Assembly (NCBI GenBank): GCA_028692105.1
Contig: JAQUYC010000005.1
Coordinates: 23,336 to 87,335, forward strand
Reading direction: 5' to 3'
Source of the DNA: Eubacteriales bacterium
GTDB taxonomy: Bacteria; Bacillota; Clostridia; Peptostreptococcales; Anaerovoracaceae
DNA: 64,000 bases
Below the pieces are notes generated by a model. It made no database searches and was not told the origin of the DNA. It saw only the letters and a list, made by a program, of their open reading frames with translations. Shown in pieces: positions 20,154 through 28,748 of the stretch (positions within the stretch are counted from its first letter, which is position 1; every line of letters begins with the position of its first letter). The position numbers were made by a program, and so were the translations under genes.

Positions 20154-22023
20154 AGCCGCCGAGTTCCTTTAGGATTGAATGAAACTCCCTACTGCCGATA
20201 ATGTTAATAAAATCCTTGATCGCTTCTGTATCCAAGTATTTTCGAGGGATGGCAAAATCATATTCTTCAAAACCTATCGGAATAAAATCCAGCCCCATAG
20301 CATTAGCTGCAGAAAAAACACCTACTCCGGCATCGGCTGTTCCGCTTTCAACTGCCGCCGCCACTGCCATATGAGTCGTCATTTCTCTGTCGTAGCCGCA
20401 AATATTCATACTATCCAATTCGTTTTTCCTAAGTAAATAATCAGTTAAGATTCTTGTTCCTGATCCCTTTTGCCTGTTTACAAAGGTAACATCTTTTCCG
20501 GTCAAATCTGTTATATCAAAGAGCTTTTTAGGATTCCCCTTTGCAGTCATCAATCCTTGTTCACGTCTTACTCCTTTGATCAGGGCTACCTTATCATCTC
20601 CAAGATATTTATCAATGTAAGACTGATTATATTCACCTGTCAGCTCATCAAGGAGGTGTATCGGCGCTATATGCGCCTCTCCTCTCTTTAAGGCCAGGAT
20701 ACCTCCCATACTTCCCACATGAGAGGAAGATAGGGTCTGCCCCTTTCTCCTTAGAATGCTTCCGATATAATCCATAATAAGATCATGACTCCCTATCGAA
20801 ACTATGGTGTTTTCGATTGATTCTATATCGTTAATTAGTTGAATACGCGCTTCCTCTCCGGCTTCGAGGCCTTCGCTATTTTTGGGGATTACAAGGATAC
20901 CGTCGGCCTTTACCAGTGACATAGTTACGCCGGCACCTCTGTTCAGAGGAGTTGCGATAAGCTTTTCATCAACCTTGCCAAGCTTTACTCTGATGTATTC
21001 TCTGTATTTCAATGTCGAGATTATCCTTCGGGAAACGGTTGCTGTTGCCTTAATCGGCAGTTCCGGCTTTCTGTGCTGCAATACCCTGATAATGGGGTTT
21101 ACAATTTCTTCAAATACAAGAAATGCGGATCCGGGATAGCCCGGTACACCGATTACCGGTTTGTTTCCGATCATACCCAAGACTGTGGGTTTTCCGGGCT
21201 TGATTGCAATTCCATGAAGTATTAGCTCCCCAAGGTCTCTGATTAATTGAGCTGTATAGTCTCTGCTTCCCGCTGAAGAACCTGCATTGATTATAACCAT
21301 ATGGTTTCTCTCTGCAAGCTTAAGAATGGAAGACTTTAATTTTTCGTAATCATCTTCAACCGGACTGATACGCTCTGCTTTTCCTCCAAGTTCCTCAACA
21401 ATTGCCTTAAACGTCCATGAATTGGTGTCAAAGATCTTTCCTCTTTCCGGTTTATCATAATCATCAGTAATTTCATCGCCCGTTGGGATGATTCCTACCC
21501 TTACTTTCTCGTATACCAATATATCGGTAATGCCGCCGCCTAAAACCGCTCCGATATCCATTGAACGAATTAGATGGTTCTCCGGAAGAATCATCTCACC
21601 GGCCACGATGTCTTCACCGATAGGTCTTATATGTTCCCATGGCGCTGCCTGGACCATTATTTTCACCTGTTCATTGTTGAGAATTAGAACATCTTCAATC
21701 ATAATCACACAGTCATAAGGTTCCGTTATAAGGTTTCCTGTGTTGATATATTCAAAATCCTCTCCGCGGTTTAATACAATCGGGTTCACTTCATTTGCAG
21801 AAAAGGTCCTTTCTGCGATAACCATTATTCCATCCATTGCAGCGGAATTATGGTTTGGTGAGGAAACCTTTGCAATGACAGGTGCGGCCGTTACTCTTCC
21901 TATAGCTTCACGAATGTCTGCTTTTTCAGCCTTAACTGCACTTATTGAGGGCTGTAATTTTTCCAGGTAAAGAGTTACCGCTTCTTCGATGTCAGTATTG
22001 GTCAGATAAATATTTCTTTCCAT
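20140..22023 (-). CDS. MoeA-type molybdopterin biosynthesis protein fused to C-terminal substrate-binding-like (PBP-like) domain
   Basis: MoeA core NHNSAAMDGIMV...GIIPTGDEITD...NAGSSAGSRD...GIAIKPGKPTVLG...GVPGYPGSA, then IGSHDLIMDYIGSILRRKGQTLSSSHVGSMGGILALKRGEAHIAPIHLLDE...NRQKGSGTRILTDYLL. Confidence 0.92.
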   Translation of the reverse strand: MERNIYLTNTDIEEAVTLYLEKLQPSISAVKAEKADIREAIGRVTAAPVIAKVSSPNHNSAAMDGIMVIAERTFSANEVNPIVLNRGEDFEYINTGNLITEPYDCVIMIEDVLILNNEQVKIMVQAAPWEHIRPIGEDIVAGEMILPENHLIRSMDIGAVLGGGITDILVYEKVRVGIIPTGDEITDDYDKPERGKIFDTNSWTFKAIVEELGGKAERISPVEDDYEKLKSSILKLAERNHMVIINAGSSAGSRDYTAQLIRDLGELILHGIAIKPGKPTVLGMIGNKPVIGVPGYPGSAFLVFEEIVNPIIRVLQHRKPELPIKATATVSRRIISTLKYREYIRVKLGKVDEKLIATPLNRGAGVTMSLVKADGILVIPKNSEGLEAGEEARIQLINDIESIENTIVSIGSHDLIMDYIGSILRRKGQTLSSSHVGSMGGILALKRGEAHIAPIHLLDELTGEYNQSYIDKYLGDDKVALIKGVRREQGLMTAKGNPKKLFDITDLTGKDVTFVNRQKGSGTRILTDYLLRKNELDSMNICGYDREMTTHMAVAAAVESGTADAGVGVFSAANAMGLDFIPIGFEEYDFAIPRKYLDTEAIKDFINIIGSREFHSILKELGGYGIE

Positions 22024-22067
22024 ATCTATACTCCTCCGATACTATTTGCATGAGGTATTGTGTTGTG

Positions 22068-23378
22068 TTACCTGCCGATCAATGTGACCTCTGCCATAGA
22101 CCCTTCTCTTATCCCCTCTGATAAAGACGCAATCTTAACATATCCATCCGCCGTCATAAGCTGACTGATTGAGCCTGATTTGGCATGAATCGGTTCAGCA
22201 ATCCATTCCTGAACTGTTTCTCCGGCCTTACTAAAAGTACGTTTCAGTGATACGAGCTGATAGGTTTCCCGTCCTTCTCCTCCCGGGACATTTTCGGTAA
22301 TCCTCGCCGTCAGCTGAAGCGGTTCTTCATTGTTCGCAAACCAATATTGTCTTATAAAGTAATTGACAATTATATCATAAGCAACGATAGCAGCCATAGG
22401 ATGCCCGGGCAGTCCTACTACAAGTTTTTGAGCAGCAACCTCGTCCGTTCCCCTGTTTTGCCCCGTTTTTGATACTTCATCAATAATTCCAATTATTGTA
22501 GGTTTTCCCGGTTTCATGGCGATACCATGTGTGATCACCCCGGGCTGTCCCATAGAATCAATTACTTCAGCAGTAATGTCCTTATTGCCCGCAGAGCTCC
22601 CTCCCGATAAAAGCACTATATCACTCTCCGCAATAGCCTTTTTTAGTGCTTTTCTCAATGGAAGGGATATATCTGGAACTTTTTCAATATGCTCGATTAT
22701 TGCTCCAGTATGTTCAGCGAATGCTGCTATGGTATAGGAATTTATATCCCGAACTTCTCCCTGATCGGGTATTTTCGCAATATCGATTATTTCATCCCCG
22801 GTTGACAAAATCGACACGCGAGGCTTTTGAAAAACATTCAGATAGTCTTTTCCGATAGCCGCAAGCATCCCGACATCCTTGACCGTAAGCCGATGTCCTT
22901 TGCAAAACAGAAGCTGCCCTTTTTTGAAATCGTCACCCTGATTCATGATACCCGAATTGGGGGCTGTAGATTTATATACAGCAATAGTTCTATCGTCAAG
23001 CGCTTCAACATACTCGATCATCACTACCGCGTCAGCACCTTCAGGAAGCATGCCCCCTGTAGGAATATAGACTGCCTCTCCCTGTTTCATACTGATATTG
23101 CAGCTCTTTCCCATTTCAACAGAACCAACTATATCCAAAAAAACCGGTGAGCTGTCTCCGATACCGAATGTATCCTTAGCATTCACAGCATACCCATCAA
23201 CTACCGACCTGGTAAAATGCGGAATGTCCATATCTGAATAAATATTTTCTGCCAGATAACGTGATACTGCGCTTCTCAGCGGCACATTTTCAGCCGGGGC
23301 TTCGGATCCTTTCTCACCAAAATAGTTCTTCAGTTTTTCTTTGACTTCATTGACCGTATCCACTTTCAAAAGCTTCAT
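22068..23378 (-). CDS. moeA: Molybdopterin molybdotransferase MoeA
   Basis: DIPHFTRSVVDGYAV...ILSTGDEIID...LSGGSSAGNKDIT...GIAMKPGKPTIIGI...GLPGHPMAAIVAYD. Confidence 0.93.
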   Translation of the reverse strand: MKLLKVDTVNEVKEKLKNYFGEKGSEAPAENVPLRSAVSRYLAENIYSDMDIPHFTRSVVDGYAVNAKDTFGIGDSSPVFLDIVGSVEMGKSCNISMKQGEAVYIPTGGMLPEGADAVVMIEYVEALDDRTIAVYKSTAPNSGIMNQGDDFKKGQLLFCKGHRLTVKDVGMLAAIGKDYLNVFQKPRVSILSTGDEIIDIAKIPDQGEVRDINSYTIAAFAEHTGAIIEHIEKVPDISLPLRKALKKAIAESDIVLLSGGSSAGNKDITAEVIDSMGQPGVITHGIAMKPGKPTIIGIIDEVSKTGQNRGTDEVAAQKLVVGLPGHPMAAIVAYDIIVNYFIRQYWFANNEEPLQLTARITENVPGGEGRETYQLVSLKRTFSKAGETVQEWIAEPIHAKSGSISQLMTADGYVKIASLSEGIREGSMAEVTLIGR

Positions 23379-23441
23379 GGTTTAATTCTCCATCTCTATT
23401 CTGATTATAAGCGGCCTTCAAATAATCCTATATGTGATTCC

Positions 23442-24152
23442 TTATATTAACAGCTCACCGGCAACAAACCGCCTTGTTAGGTCATGCTCAGGGCTTTTCA
23501 GCATTTTCTCGCTTTCTCCGTATTCCACCACTTTGCCTTGATTTAAAAAAATCGCTTGTGCACAGACTCTTTTAGCTTGAACAAGATTGTGGGTGACCAA
23601 TATTACAGTCGTTCCCGATGTGTCATTTATTCTCTTCAACATCTTTTCTATTTCCGCCGTGGTCGAAGGATCAACATTAGCTGTAGGCTCGTCCAGCAGC
23701 AAAAGTTCCGGTTGGAATGACAAGGCTCTTGCCAGCGCGACTTTTTGTGTTTCTCCCCCTGAAAGTTTCCAGCTCTTCTGCCTGCGGAAATTTGTCAGGC
23801 CCAGTTCCCTTGTCAGCTCCTCCACCCTTGCTTCAATCCTGTCACTGCTCCAGTTCCTCAGTTTCAAAGGATACGCAATATTCTTCTCCACTGTGGTATG
23901 CATCAGGTATGGTGTTTGGAAAACCATGGTAATCTTTTTCTGCGGTGCGGTTAATTCCATTTCGTCGCCGTACATCAGTCTTCCGCTTGTTGGCTTAATC
24001 AGACCGGCAATCAGGTTTAATAAAGTGCTCTTTCCTGCCCCGTTAGGTCCAATGATTCCGCATAAATCACCTTTCTCTATCTGTAATTTCCCGATATCGA
24101 GCACCTTTCGTCCTTCATATTCTTTTGTAAGGTTTTCCATGTATAATTTCAT
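23442..24152 (-). CDS. tupC: Tungstate/molybdate ABC transporter ATP-binding protein
   Basis: GIIGPNGAGKSTLLNLIAGL Walker A, LSGGETQKVALARAL signature, LLLDEPTANVD; adjacent to TupB-like permease. Confidence 0.88.
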   Translation of the reverse strand: MKLYMENLTKEYEGRKVLDIGKLQIEKGDLCGIIGPNGAGKSTLLNLIAGLIKPTSGRLMYGDEMELTAPQKKITMVFQTPYLMHTTVEKNIAYPLKLRNWSSDRIEARVEELTRELGLTNFRRQKSWKLSGGETQKVALARALSFQPELLLLDEPTANVDPSTTAEIEKMLKRINDTSGTTVILVTHNLVQAKRVCAQAIFLNQGKVVEYGESEKMLKSPEHDLTRRFVAGELLI

Positions 24153-24161
24153 ATTTGCTCT

Positions 24162-24857
24162 CTAATTTTCGATCTTTTGCTGTACATTATATAAAAAAGT
24201 ATTGATCAGGAAAGCCATAATAAGCAGGACGATACCAACTGCAATGGCTGTACTGTAATCACCCATGCTCTTCAGCTGCGCGATGTAGGTCGTCATGACT
24301 CTGGTTTTTCCCTTTATGTTGCCTCCTACGATCATAACGGCTCCTACCTCTGAAATAGCTCTTCCCAATCCGGTTACAATGGCAGCAAGGATTCCGATCC
24401 GAAGTTCAAAAATAAGCAGCTTCAGTGACTCCATCTTTCCCGCACCTAATGTAATTGCAAGAGCCTTTACTGTAGGAGCCTTATCTCTTACGATGTTATA
24501 TGTCAATCCGGTTATAATAGGTGTCACCAGGCAGACCTGTGCGATGACCATTGCCGTAGGAGTATACGTCAAGCCCCAGGACCCTAATGGACCCCTGCGC
24601 ATTATGAGGAGAAATACCACAAGACCTGCTATAACGGGGGGCAAGCTCATAAAAGTGTATATTATACGTAATAAAGCATTTTTGAACGGAAAACTGTGTG
24701 TCCCAATCAAAGCACCTAACGGTACGCCCAAACAAGCGGAAATGATGACAGAGGATAAGGAGACCGCAAGAGAAAGTCCGACTATTTCATACAGTTGCGC
24801 ATCTAAAGTGAGCAGCAGTATAATGGCATTATGAAAACCTGTTGCGATATCTTCCAT
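24162..24857 (-). CDS. tupB: Tungstate ABC transporter permease
   Basis: Hydrophobic permease: SLAVSLSSVIISACLGVPLGALIG...MSLPPVIAGLVVFLLI...GRAISEVGAVMIVGGNIKGKTRVMTTYIA, typical of TupB. Confidence 0.88.
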   Translation of the reverse strand: MEDIATGFHNAIILLLTLDAQLYEIVGLSLAVSLSSVIISACLGVPLGALIGTHSFPFKNALLRIIYTFMSLPPVIAGLVVFLLIMRRGPLGSWGLTYTPTAMVIAQVCLVTPIITGLTYNIVRDKAPTVKALAITLGAGKMESLKLLIFELRIGILAAIVTGLGRAISEVGAVMIVGGNIKGKTRVMTTYIAQLKSMGDYSTAIAVGIVLLIMAFLINTFLYNVQQKIEN

Positions 24858-24985
24858 TACTTGTCCCTTTCCCGTTTATGGCAGAATACTACATATATGC
24901 TGTATAATTTTATCATATTCAAATCGCCTATCCAACGAAAATATGCTACTATGTATACAGCAAAAATTAATAAAGGTGAACAAAT

Positions 24986-25567
24986 ATGATAACAGATAAA
25001 CATACTATACGAAAACAAATACTGGAAAGAAGGTCTGCCCTGACGTGTGAAATACTTGACTTAGCAGGTAAGACAGCTGCAGAAAAGCTCGCTTTAACGG
25101 AAGAATACCGTAAAGCGAAAACGGTCATGCTCTATATGGACTTCCGCAATGAGGTGCCAACCGGAAATATAATCGATATGATTCGCTCTTCAGACAAAGT
25201 GCTTATCCTTCCATATACAAACAGTGCATTTATGATAATTCCCTATGAGATCCCGAATACCGGCAGTCTAAAAGATTATCTTTTTCAATCCGGATTCGGA
25301 ATATCGGAACCTGATCCGGCACTTTGCAGGGAAGCTGATCCGATGTCCATCGACCTGATCGTTATCCCCGGCAGCGTTTTTGATATTAATAATAATCGCA
25401 TCGGTTATGGCAAAGGCTGCTATGACAGATTTCTTCCAAAGCTCCACGGCAGCGCTTGCAAGATTGCTTTAACTTATGATTTTCAGGTTTTGCCCTCTGT
25501 GCCTGCCGGTCCGGCAGACGTAAAGATGGATAAGATATTGATAATCAATACCACCCGTCTTGAATAG
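24986..25567 (+). CDS. 5-formyltetrahydrofolate cyclo-ligase
   Basis: DKHTIRKQILERRSALT...DFRNEVPTGNIID...DLIVIPGSVFDINNNRIGYGKGCYDRFLPKL. Confidence 0.93.
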   Translation: MITDKHTIRKQILERRSALTCEILDLAGKTAAEKLALTEEYRKAKTVMLYMDFRNEVPTGNIIDMIRSSDKVLILPYTNSAFMIIPYEIPNTGSLKDYLFQSGFGISEPDPALCREADPMSIDLIVIPGSVFDINNNRIGYGKGCYDRFLPKLHGSACKIALTYDFQVLPSVPAGPADVKMDKILIINTTRLE

Positions 25568-25606
25568 AGGCTGCCGGAAATGTAATTATGAAAGTAAAAA
25601 ACAAAG

Positions 25607-25636
25607 CTGCCGAAAAGCCGCTAAGCCATTCGGCAG
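25607..25636. terminator. Bidirectional terminator-like hairpin between convergent cyclo-ligase and tupA genes
   Basis: CTGCCGAA-...-TTCGGCAG hairpin in the 93-bp convergent gap. Confidence 0.65.
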
Positions 25637-25659
25637 TTTATTTTATGTTTGAGGTATTT

Positions 25660-26556
25660 TTACTTTGCAGCATTCGGGGTAAACAGTGCTTTACCGTATT
25701 CTTCGACCCCGTACTCACTGATCAGTCCTTGTGTTTCTACGGATAATATCCATTTTTGAAATGCAGATGCACCCTCTGCATTTATCTGATCATTCTTTGA
25801 AGGATCTACAACGATCACGCCATATTGATTGAAAAGGTCCTTGTCACCTTCTGTTACGATATCAAGCTCTGTACCATCCGACATGTTCAGCCATGTTGCT
25901 CTGTCAGAAAGAGTATACCCCAGCATTTCATTTGTCATGGTGATTACATCGCCCATCCCTTTTCCGGATTCAACGTACCAGTCTCCTGAAGGAGTAATCC
26001 CTAATTTATCCCAAATGGAAATTTCTTTTTTATGAGTTCCTGATTCATCTGCTCTTGATATAAAGGTCACCTGATTATCGTTTATCTTCTGGAATGCAGC
26101 CTGTGCATTGTCAGGAGCAGCAGCATTTATGCCTGCAGGATCGTCTTCTGGTCCCAGGATGACATAATCATTGTACATTACGTCAAACCTCTCCGGCCCG
26201 TGTCCTGCCTCGATAAAAGCCTTTTCTGCTGCCGGGGAATGAACCAGAAGTACATCTGCTTCTCCGTTTTCACCCATCTTCATCGCTTCTCCGGACCCGA
26301 CTGCGATCACATCGACTTCGTATCCTGTTTTAGCGGTAAAATCGGGAAGGATCTCATCAAGAAGTCCACTGTCCTGTGTACTTGTTGTAGTCGCAAGGAT
26401 GACCGTACCTATTATTTCAGCAGGGCCTTCTTCTTCCGGTGCAGCGGGCTCATTCTTTGAACAGCCGCTGAAAAGTGACAGAACTAAAACTAAAACCAAA
26501 GCCAATGCCAAAGCAAGCATTTTTTTGGATTTCAACATTTTACTTTTCCTCCACAC
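25660..26556 (-). CDS. tupA: Tungstate ABC transporter substrate-binding protein
   Basis: Lipoprotein-like signal (LVLSLFSGCSKNE) and TupA hallmark ATTTSTQDSGLLDEILPDFTAKTGYEVDVIAVGSGEAMKMGENGEADVLLVHSP. Confidence 0.92.
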   Translation of the reverse strand: MWRKSKMLKSKKMLALALALVLVLVLSLFSGCSKNEPAAPEEEGPAEIIGTVILATTTSTQDSGLLDEILPDFTAKTGYEVDVIAVGSGEAMKMGENGEADVLLVHSPAAEKAFIEAGHGPERFDVMYNDYVILGPEDDPAGINAAAPDNAQAAFQKINDNQVTFISRADESGTHKKEISIWDKLGITPSGDWYVESGKGMGDVITMTNEMLGYTLSDRATWLNMSDGTELDIVTEGDKDLFNQYGVIVVDPSKNDQINAEGASAFQKWILSVETQGLISEYGVEEYGKALFTPNAAK

Positions 26557-26593
26557 TTCCTTTAAATTTACATGGAAAAAATGCGCTCATCAT

Positions 26594-26622
26594 AAAAAAA
26601 TCCTTTGCATTGCAAAGGATTT
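26594..26622 (-). terminator. Intrinsic terminator between riboswitch and tupA
   Basis: Reverse strand AATCCTTTGCA-ATGCAAAGGATTTTTTT; hairpin followed by a T-run. Confidence 0.8.
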
Positions 26623-26624
26623 CA

Positions 26625-26740
26625 ATCATTGAAAATGAGTATCTTCCTTTCCAAACGGGAGGCAGTGGGATTTCTCCCAATACCCAACGGTTGACCACCA
26701 TAGCATGTGCCTTAGGTCAAATCAACTCGGAAAATCATTT
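26625..26740 (-). ncRNA. Moco/Tuco-type riboswitch aptamer upstream of tupA
   Basis: Reverse strand contains CCGAG, GACC/GGTC stem, TGGGA-GAAA-TCCCA GNRA hairpin, CACTGCCTCCCG...GGAAAGGAAG and flanking AAAATGA/TCATTTT stem, followed by an intrinsic terminator and a tungstate-transport gene. Confidence 0.75.
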
Positions 26741-26797
26741 TTATTGAATGACAGGATTATAACACAATTATGCAAAATATACAATGGAGGATAAAGC

Positions 26798-28309
26798 TTA
26801 GCTCGTCAGGTCCCTGAATATTTCCTCCACCGTTTCCATTTTATTAGATCGGTAGGCATTGCTGCCTGCGAACACGAGCCCATTTTCGATATCACCTTTT
26901 GCAGCATTAAGAAGTGCCTGCGTTATACAATAAGGAGCTTCCTCAGCTTTGCACGGTATCAGGCAGCGATTGCATTTTACCGGTGGGATCCTACCCTTTT
27001 CCACCCTTTCAACAAAAGGAGTTTTTATGGCCCTTCCCGGCATGCCTACCGGGCTTTTAATCACAGCCATATCCTCTTTTGACGCATTCAAGTAAGCTTC
27101 TTTGAATTTCGGATGGACATCGCACTCCTCAGTTGTCACAAACCGTGTCCCCATCTGTACACCGTCAGCCCCGTAAGATAATGCCTTCTGCACATCCTCT
27201 TTAGTGTAGATTCCTCCCGCGACAATAAGAGGACAGCCGGGTAGATCTTCGATCTCCTCTTTGATTTCCATGATCGTATCGTAAAAATGCTCTTGTGCCT
27301 CCTCCAGCTGCTCTTCTTTAAACCCTAAATGTCCGCCTGCCATCGGGCCCTCATAAATAATCGCATCCGGAACACGATTATATTTTTTTGACCAGTTTTT
27401 AATTATCAGTCCTGCTGCTCTTGCCGATGAAACAATGGGTACGATCTTGACCTTGCTGTTCTTCACGTCTCCCGGCAGCGACATCGGTAAGCCGGCTCCT
27501 GAAATGATCATATCAACGCCTGCCTCAACTGCTGCCTCTACAAACTCATCGTAATTTCTGCTGGCATACATTATGTTTACTGCGATCAATCCCTTGTTCG
27601 GGGCATCTTTTATCGCCTCTTTTGCTTCACGAATATTCCTCTTCAAGGCGCGTATATTGGCATCCTTCGGTTTGCTGTAGAAATCCGGTTCCAGAAAACC
27701 AATCTGGGCGGCAGAAATCACTCCAACGCCTCCATATTTGGCAACGGCAGCTGAAAGTCTGGATAAGGAAACACCGATCCCCATTCCTCCTTGAAAGATC
27801 GGAACAGGAATTGTAACATCACCCAAAGTCAGAGGCATCAGTTTCAGCGGAGCATCTCCCTTAATCGTTCTGACTCTTTGTCTTTTGAAAAAATCCCTGA
27901 TTGTTTCAAGAGACTGGAGCAATACAGTTTGTTCCTCCTCATTGAGATCGGCAATCACGTCGTTAATCATATTCCAATGAAATTCCTCATGCTCCCGCAC
28001 CGCTTCTGCGCCTTCTTCTGTAAGCTCAATTTTCACTATCCTGCGGTCCTCCGGGATGCGATGCCGATTGACGTATTTTTTATCTACCAGCTTATTGATT
28101 GCGGCCGTCAAAGTACTTACGTTGATCTTTAAGCTTGCTGCGACCTGTGTCATAGTTTTGGCTTTGCCTTTCCCTATGGCTGTTAGAGTATGAACTTCCG
28201 TAATTGAAAGATTGTGCCGTGATGAATTCTTAATGGCATCCTCCTCAACCTTCAGAACATTGTTAAACAGGCTTACCAATATATCATTTAATTTTTTTGT
28301 TGTTTCCAT
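26798..28309 (-). CDS. MarR-family HTH fused to nitronate monooxygenase/FabK-like flavoprotein
   Basis: N-terminal MarR domain (LSITEVHTLTAIGKGKAKTMTQVAASLKINVSTLTAAINKLVDKKYVNRHRIPEDRRIVKIELTEEG) continuous with TIM-barrel NMO domain (PIFQGGMGIGVS...GGHLGF...IVAGGIYTKEDVQKALSYGADGVQMGTRFVTTEEC). Start at METTKK, not the ORF-track start. Confidence 0.9.
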   Translation of the reverse strand: METTKKLNDILVSLFNNVLKVEEDAIKNSSRHNLSITEVHTLTAIGKGKAKTMTQVAASLKINVSTLTAAINKLVDKKYVNRHRIPEDRRIVKIELTEEGAEAVREHEEFHWNMINDVIADLNEEEQTVLLQSLETIRDFFKRQRVRTIKGDAPLKLMPLTLGDVTIPVPIFQGGMGIGVSLSRLSAAVAKYGGVGVISAAQIGFLEPDFYSKPKDANIRALKRNIREAKEAIKDAPNKGLIAVNIMYASRNYDEFVEAAVEAGVDMIISGAGLPMSLPGDVKNSKVKIVPIVSSARAAGLIIKNWSKKYNRVPDAIIYEGPMAGGHLGFKEEQLEEAQEHFYDTIMEIKEEIEDLPGCPLIVAGGIYTKEDVQKALSYGADGVQMGTRFVTTEECDVHPKFKEAYLNASKEDMAVIKSPVGMPGRAIKTPFVERVEKGRIPPVKCNRCLIPCKAEEAPYCITQALLNAAKGDIENGLVFAGSNAYRSNKMETVEEIFRDLTS

Positions 28310-28322
28310 GAACTTTCTCCTA

Positions 28323-28748
28323 TTAACCAATCGCAAACAGGATCTCGCACTGACAAGCAATTTTATCTCCCAGATATGCTGTGGCTTTCCCGTTACCCGC
28401 CTTTGCCCTGATACGATCCAGGACAACTTCAAGGCGGAGTGTGTCCCCGGGTACTACTTTCTGGCGGAATTTTGCATTTTTAATGCCGCCAAAATATGCA
28501 ATTTTTCCACGATGCTCCTTCATGGACAAAATTGCTACAGCTCCGGCTTGAGCCAGGGATTCTATTATAAGAACGCCGGGCATTACTTTTTCCTGTGGGA
28601 AATGTCCCTGGAAATAGTATTCATCCTCGCGAACATATTTCATGGCAACAATACGCTTTCCCTCTTCTATTTCAACAACTTCGTCTATTAGTAGAAAAGG
28701 ATCTCTATGCGGTATTATTTCTTTGATCTGTTCTCTGTTTAAAATCAC
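28323..28748 (-). CDS. fabZ: 3-hydroxyacyl-ACP dehydratase FabZ
   Basis: IIPHRDPFLLIDEVVEIEEGKRIVAMKYVREDEYYFQGHFPQEKVMPGVLIIESLAQAG. Inferred GTG start overlapping the fabF stop (GTGA). Confidence 0.94.
   Translation of the reverse strand: MILNREQIKEIIPHRDPFLLIDEVVEIEEGKRIVAMKYVREDEYYFQGHFPQEKVMPGVLIIESLAQAGAVAILSMKEHRGKIAYFGGIKNAKFRQKVVPGDTLRLEVVLDRIRAKAGNGKATAYLGDKIACQCEILFAIG

Noticed and set aside
28310-28432. Upstream extension of the MarR fusion ORF as given in the ORF track
   Set aside because: The 5' 41 codons overlap the fabZ coding end; the METTKK start at 28309 fits MarR domain boundaries and has an upstream AGGAG.
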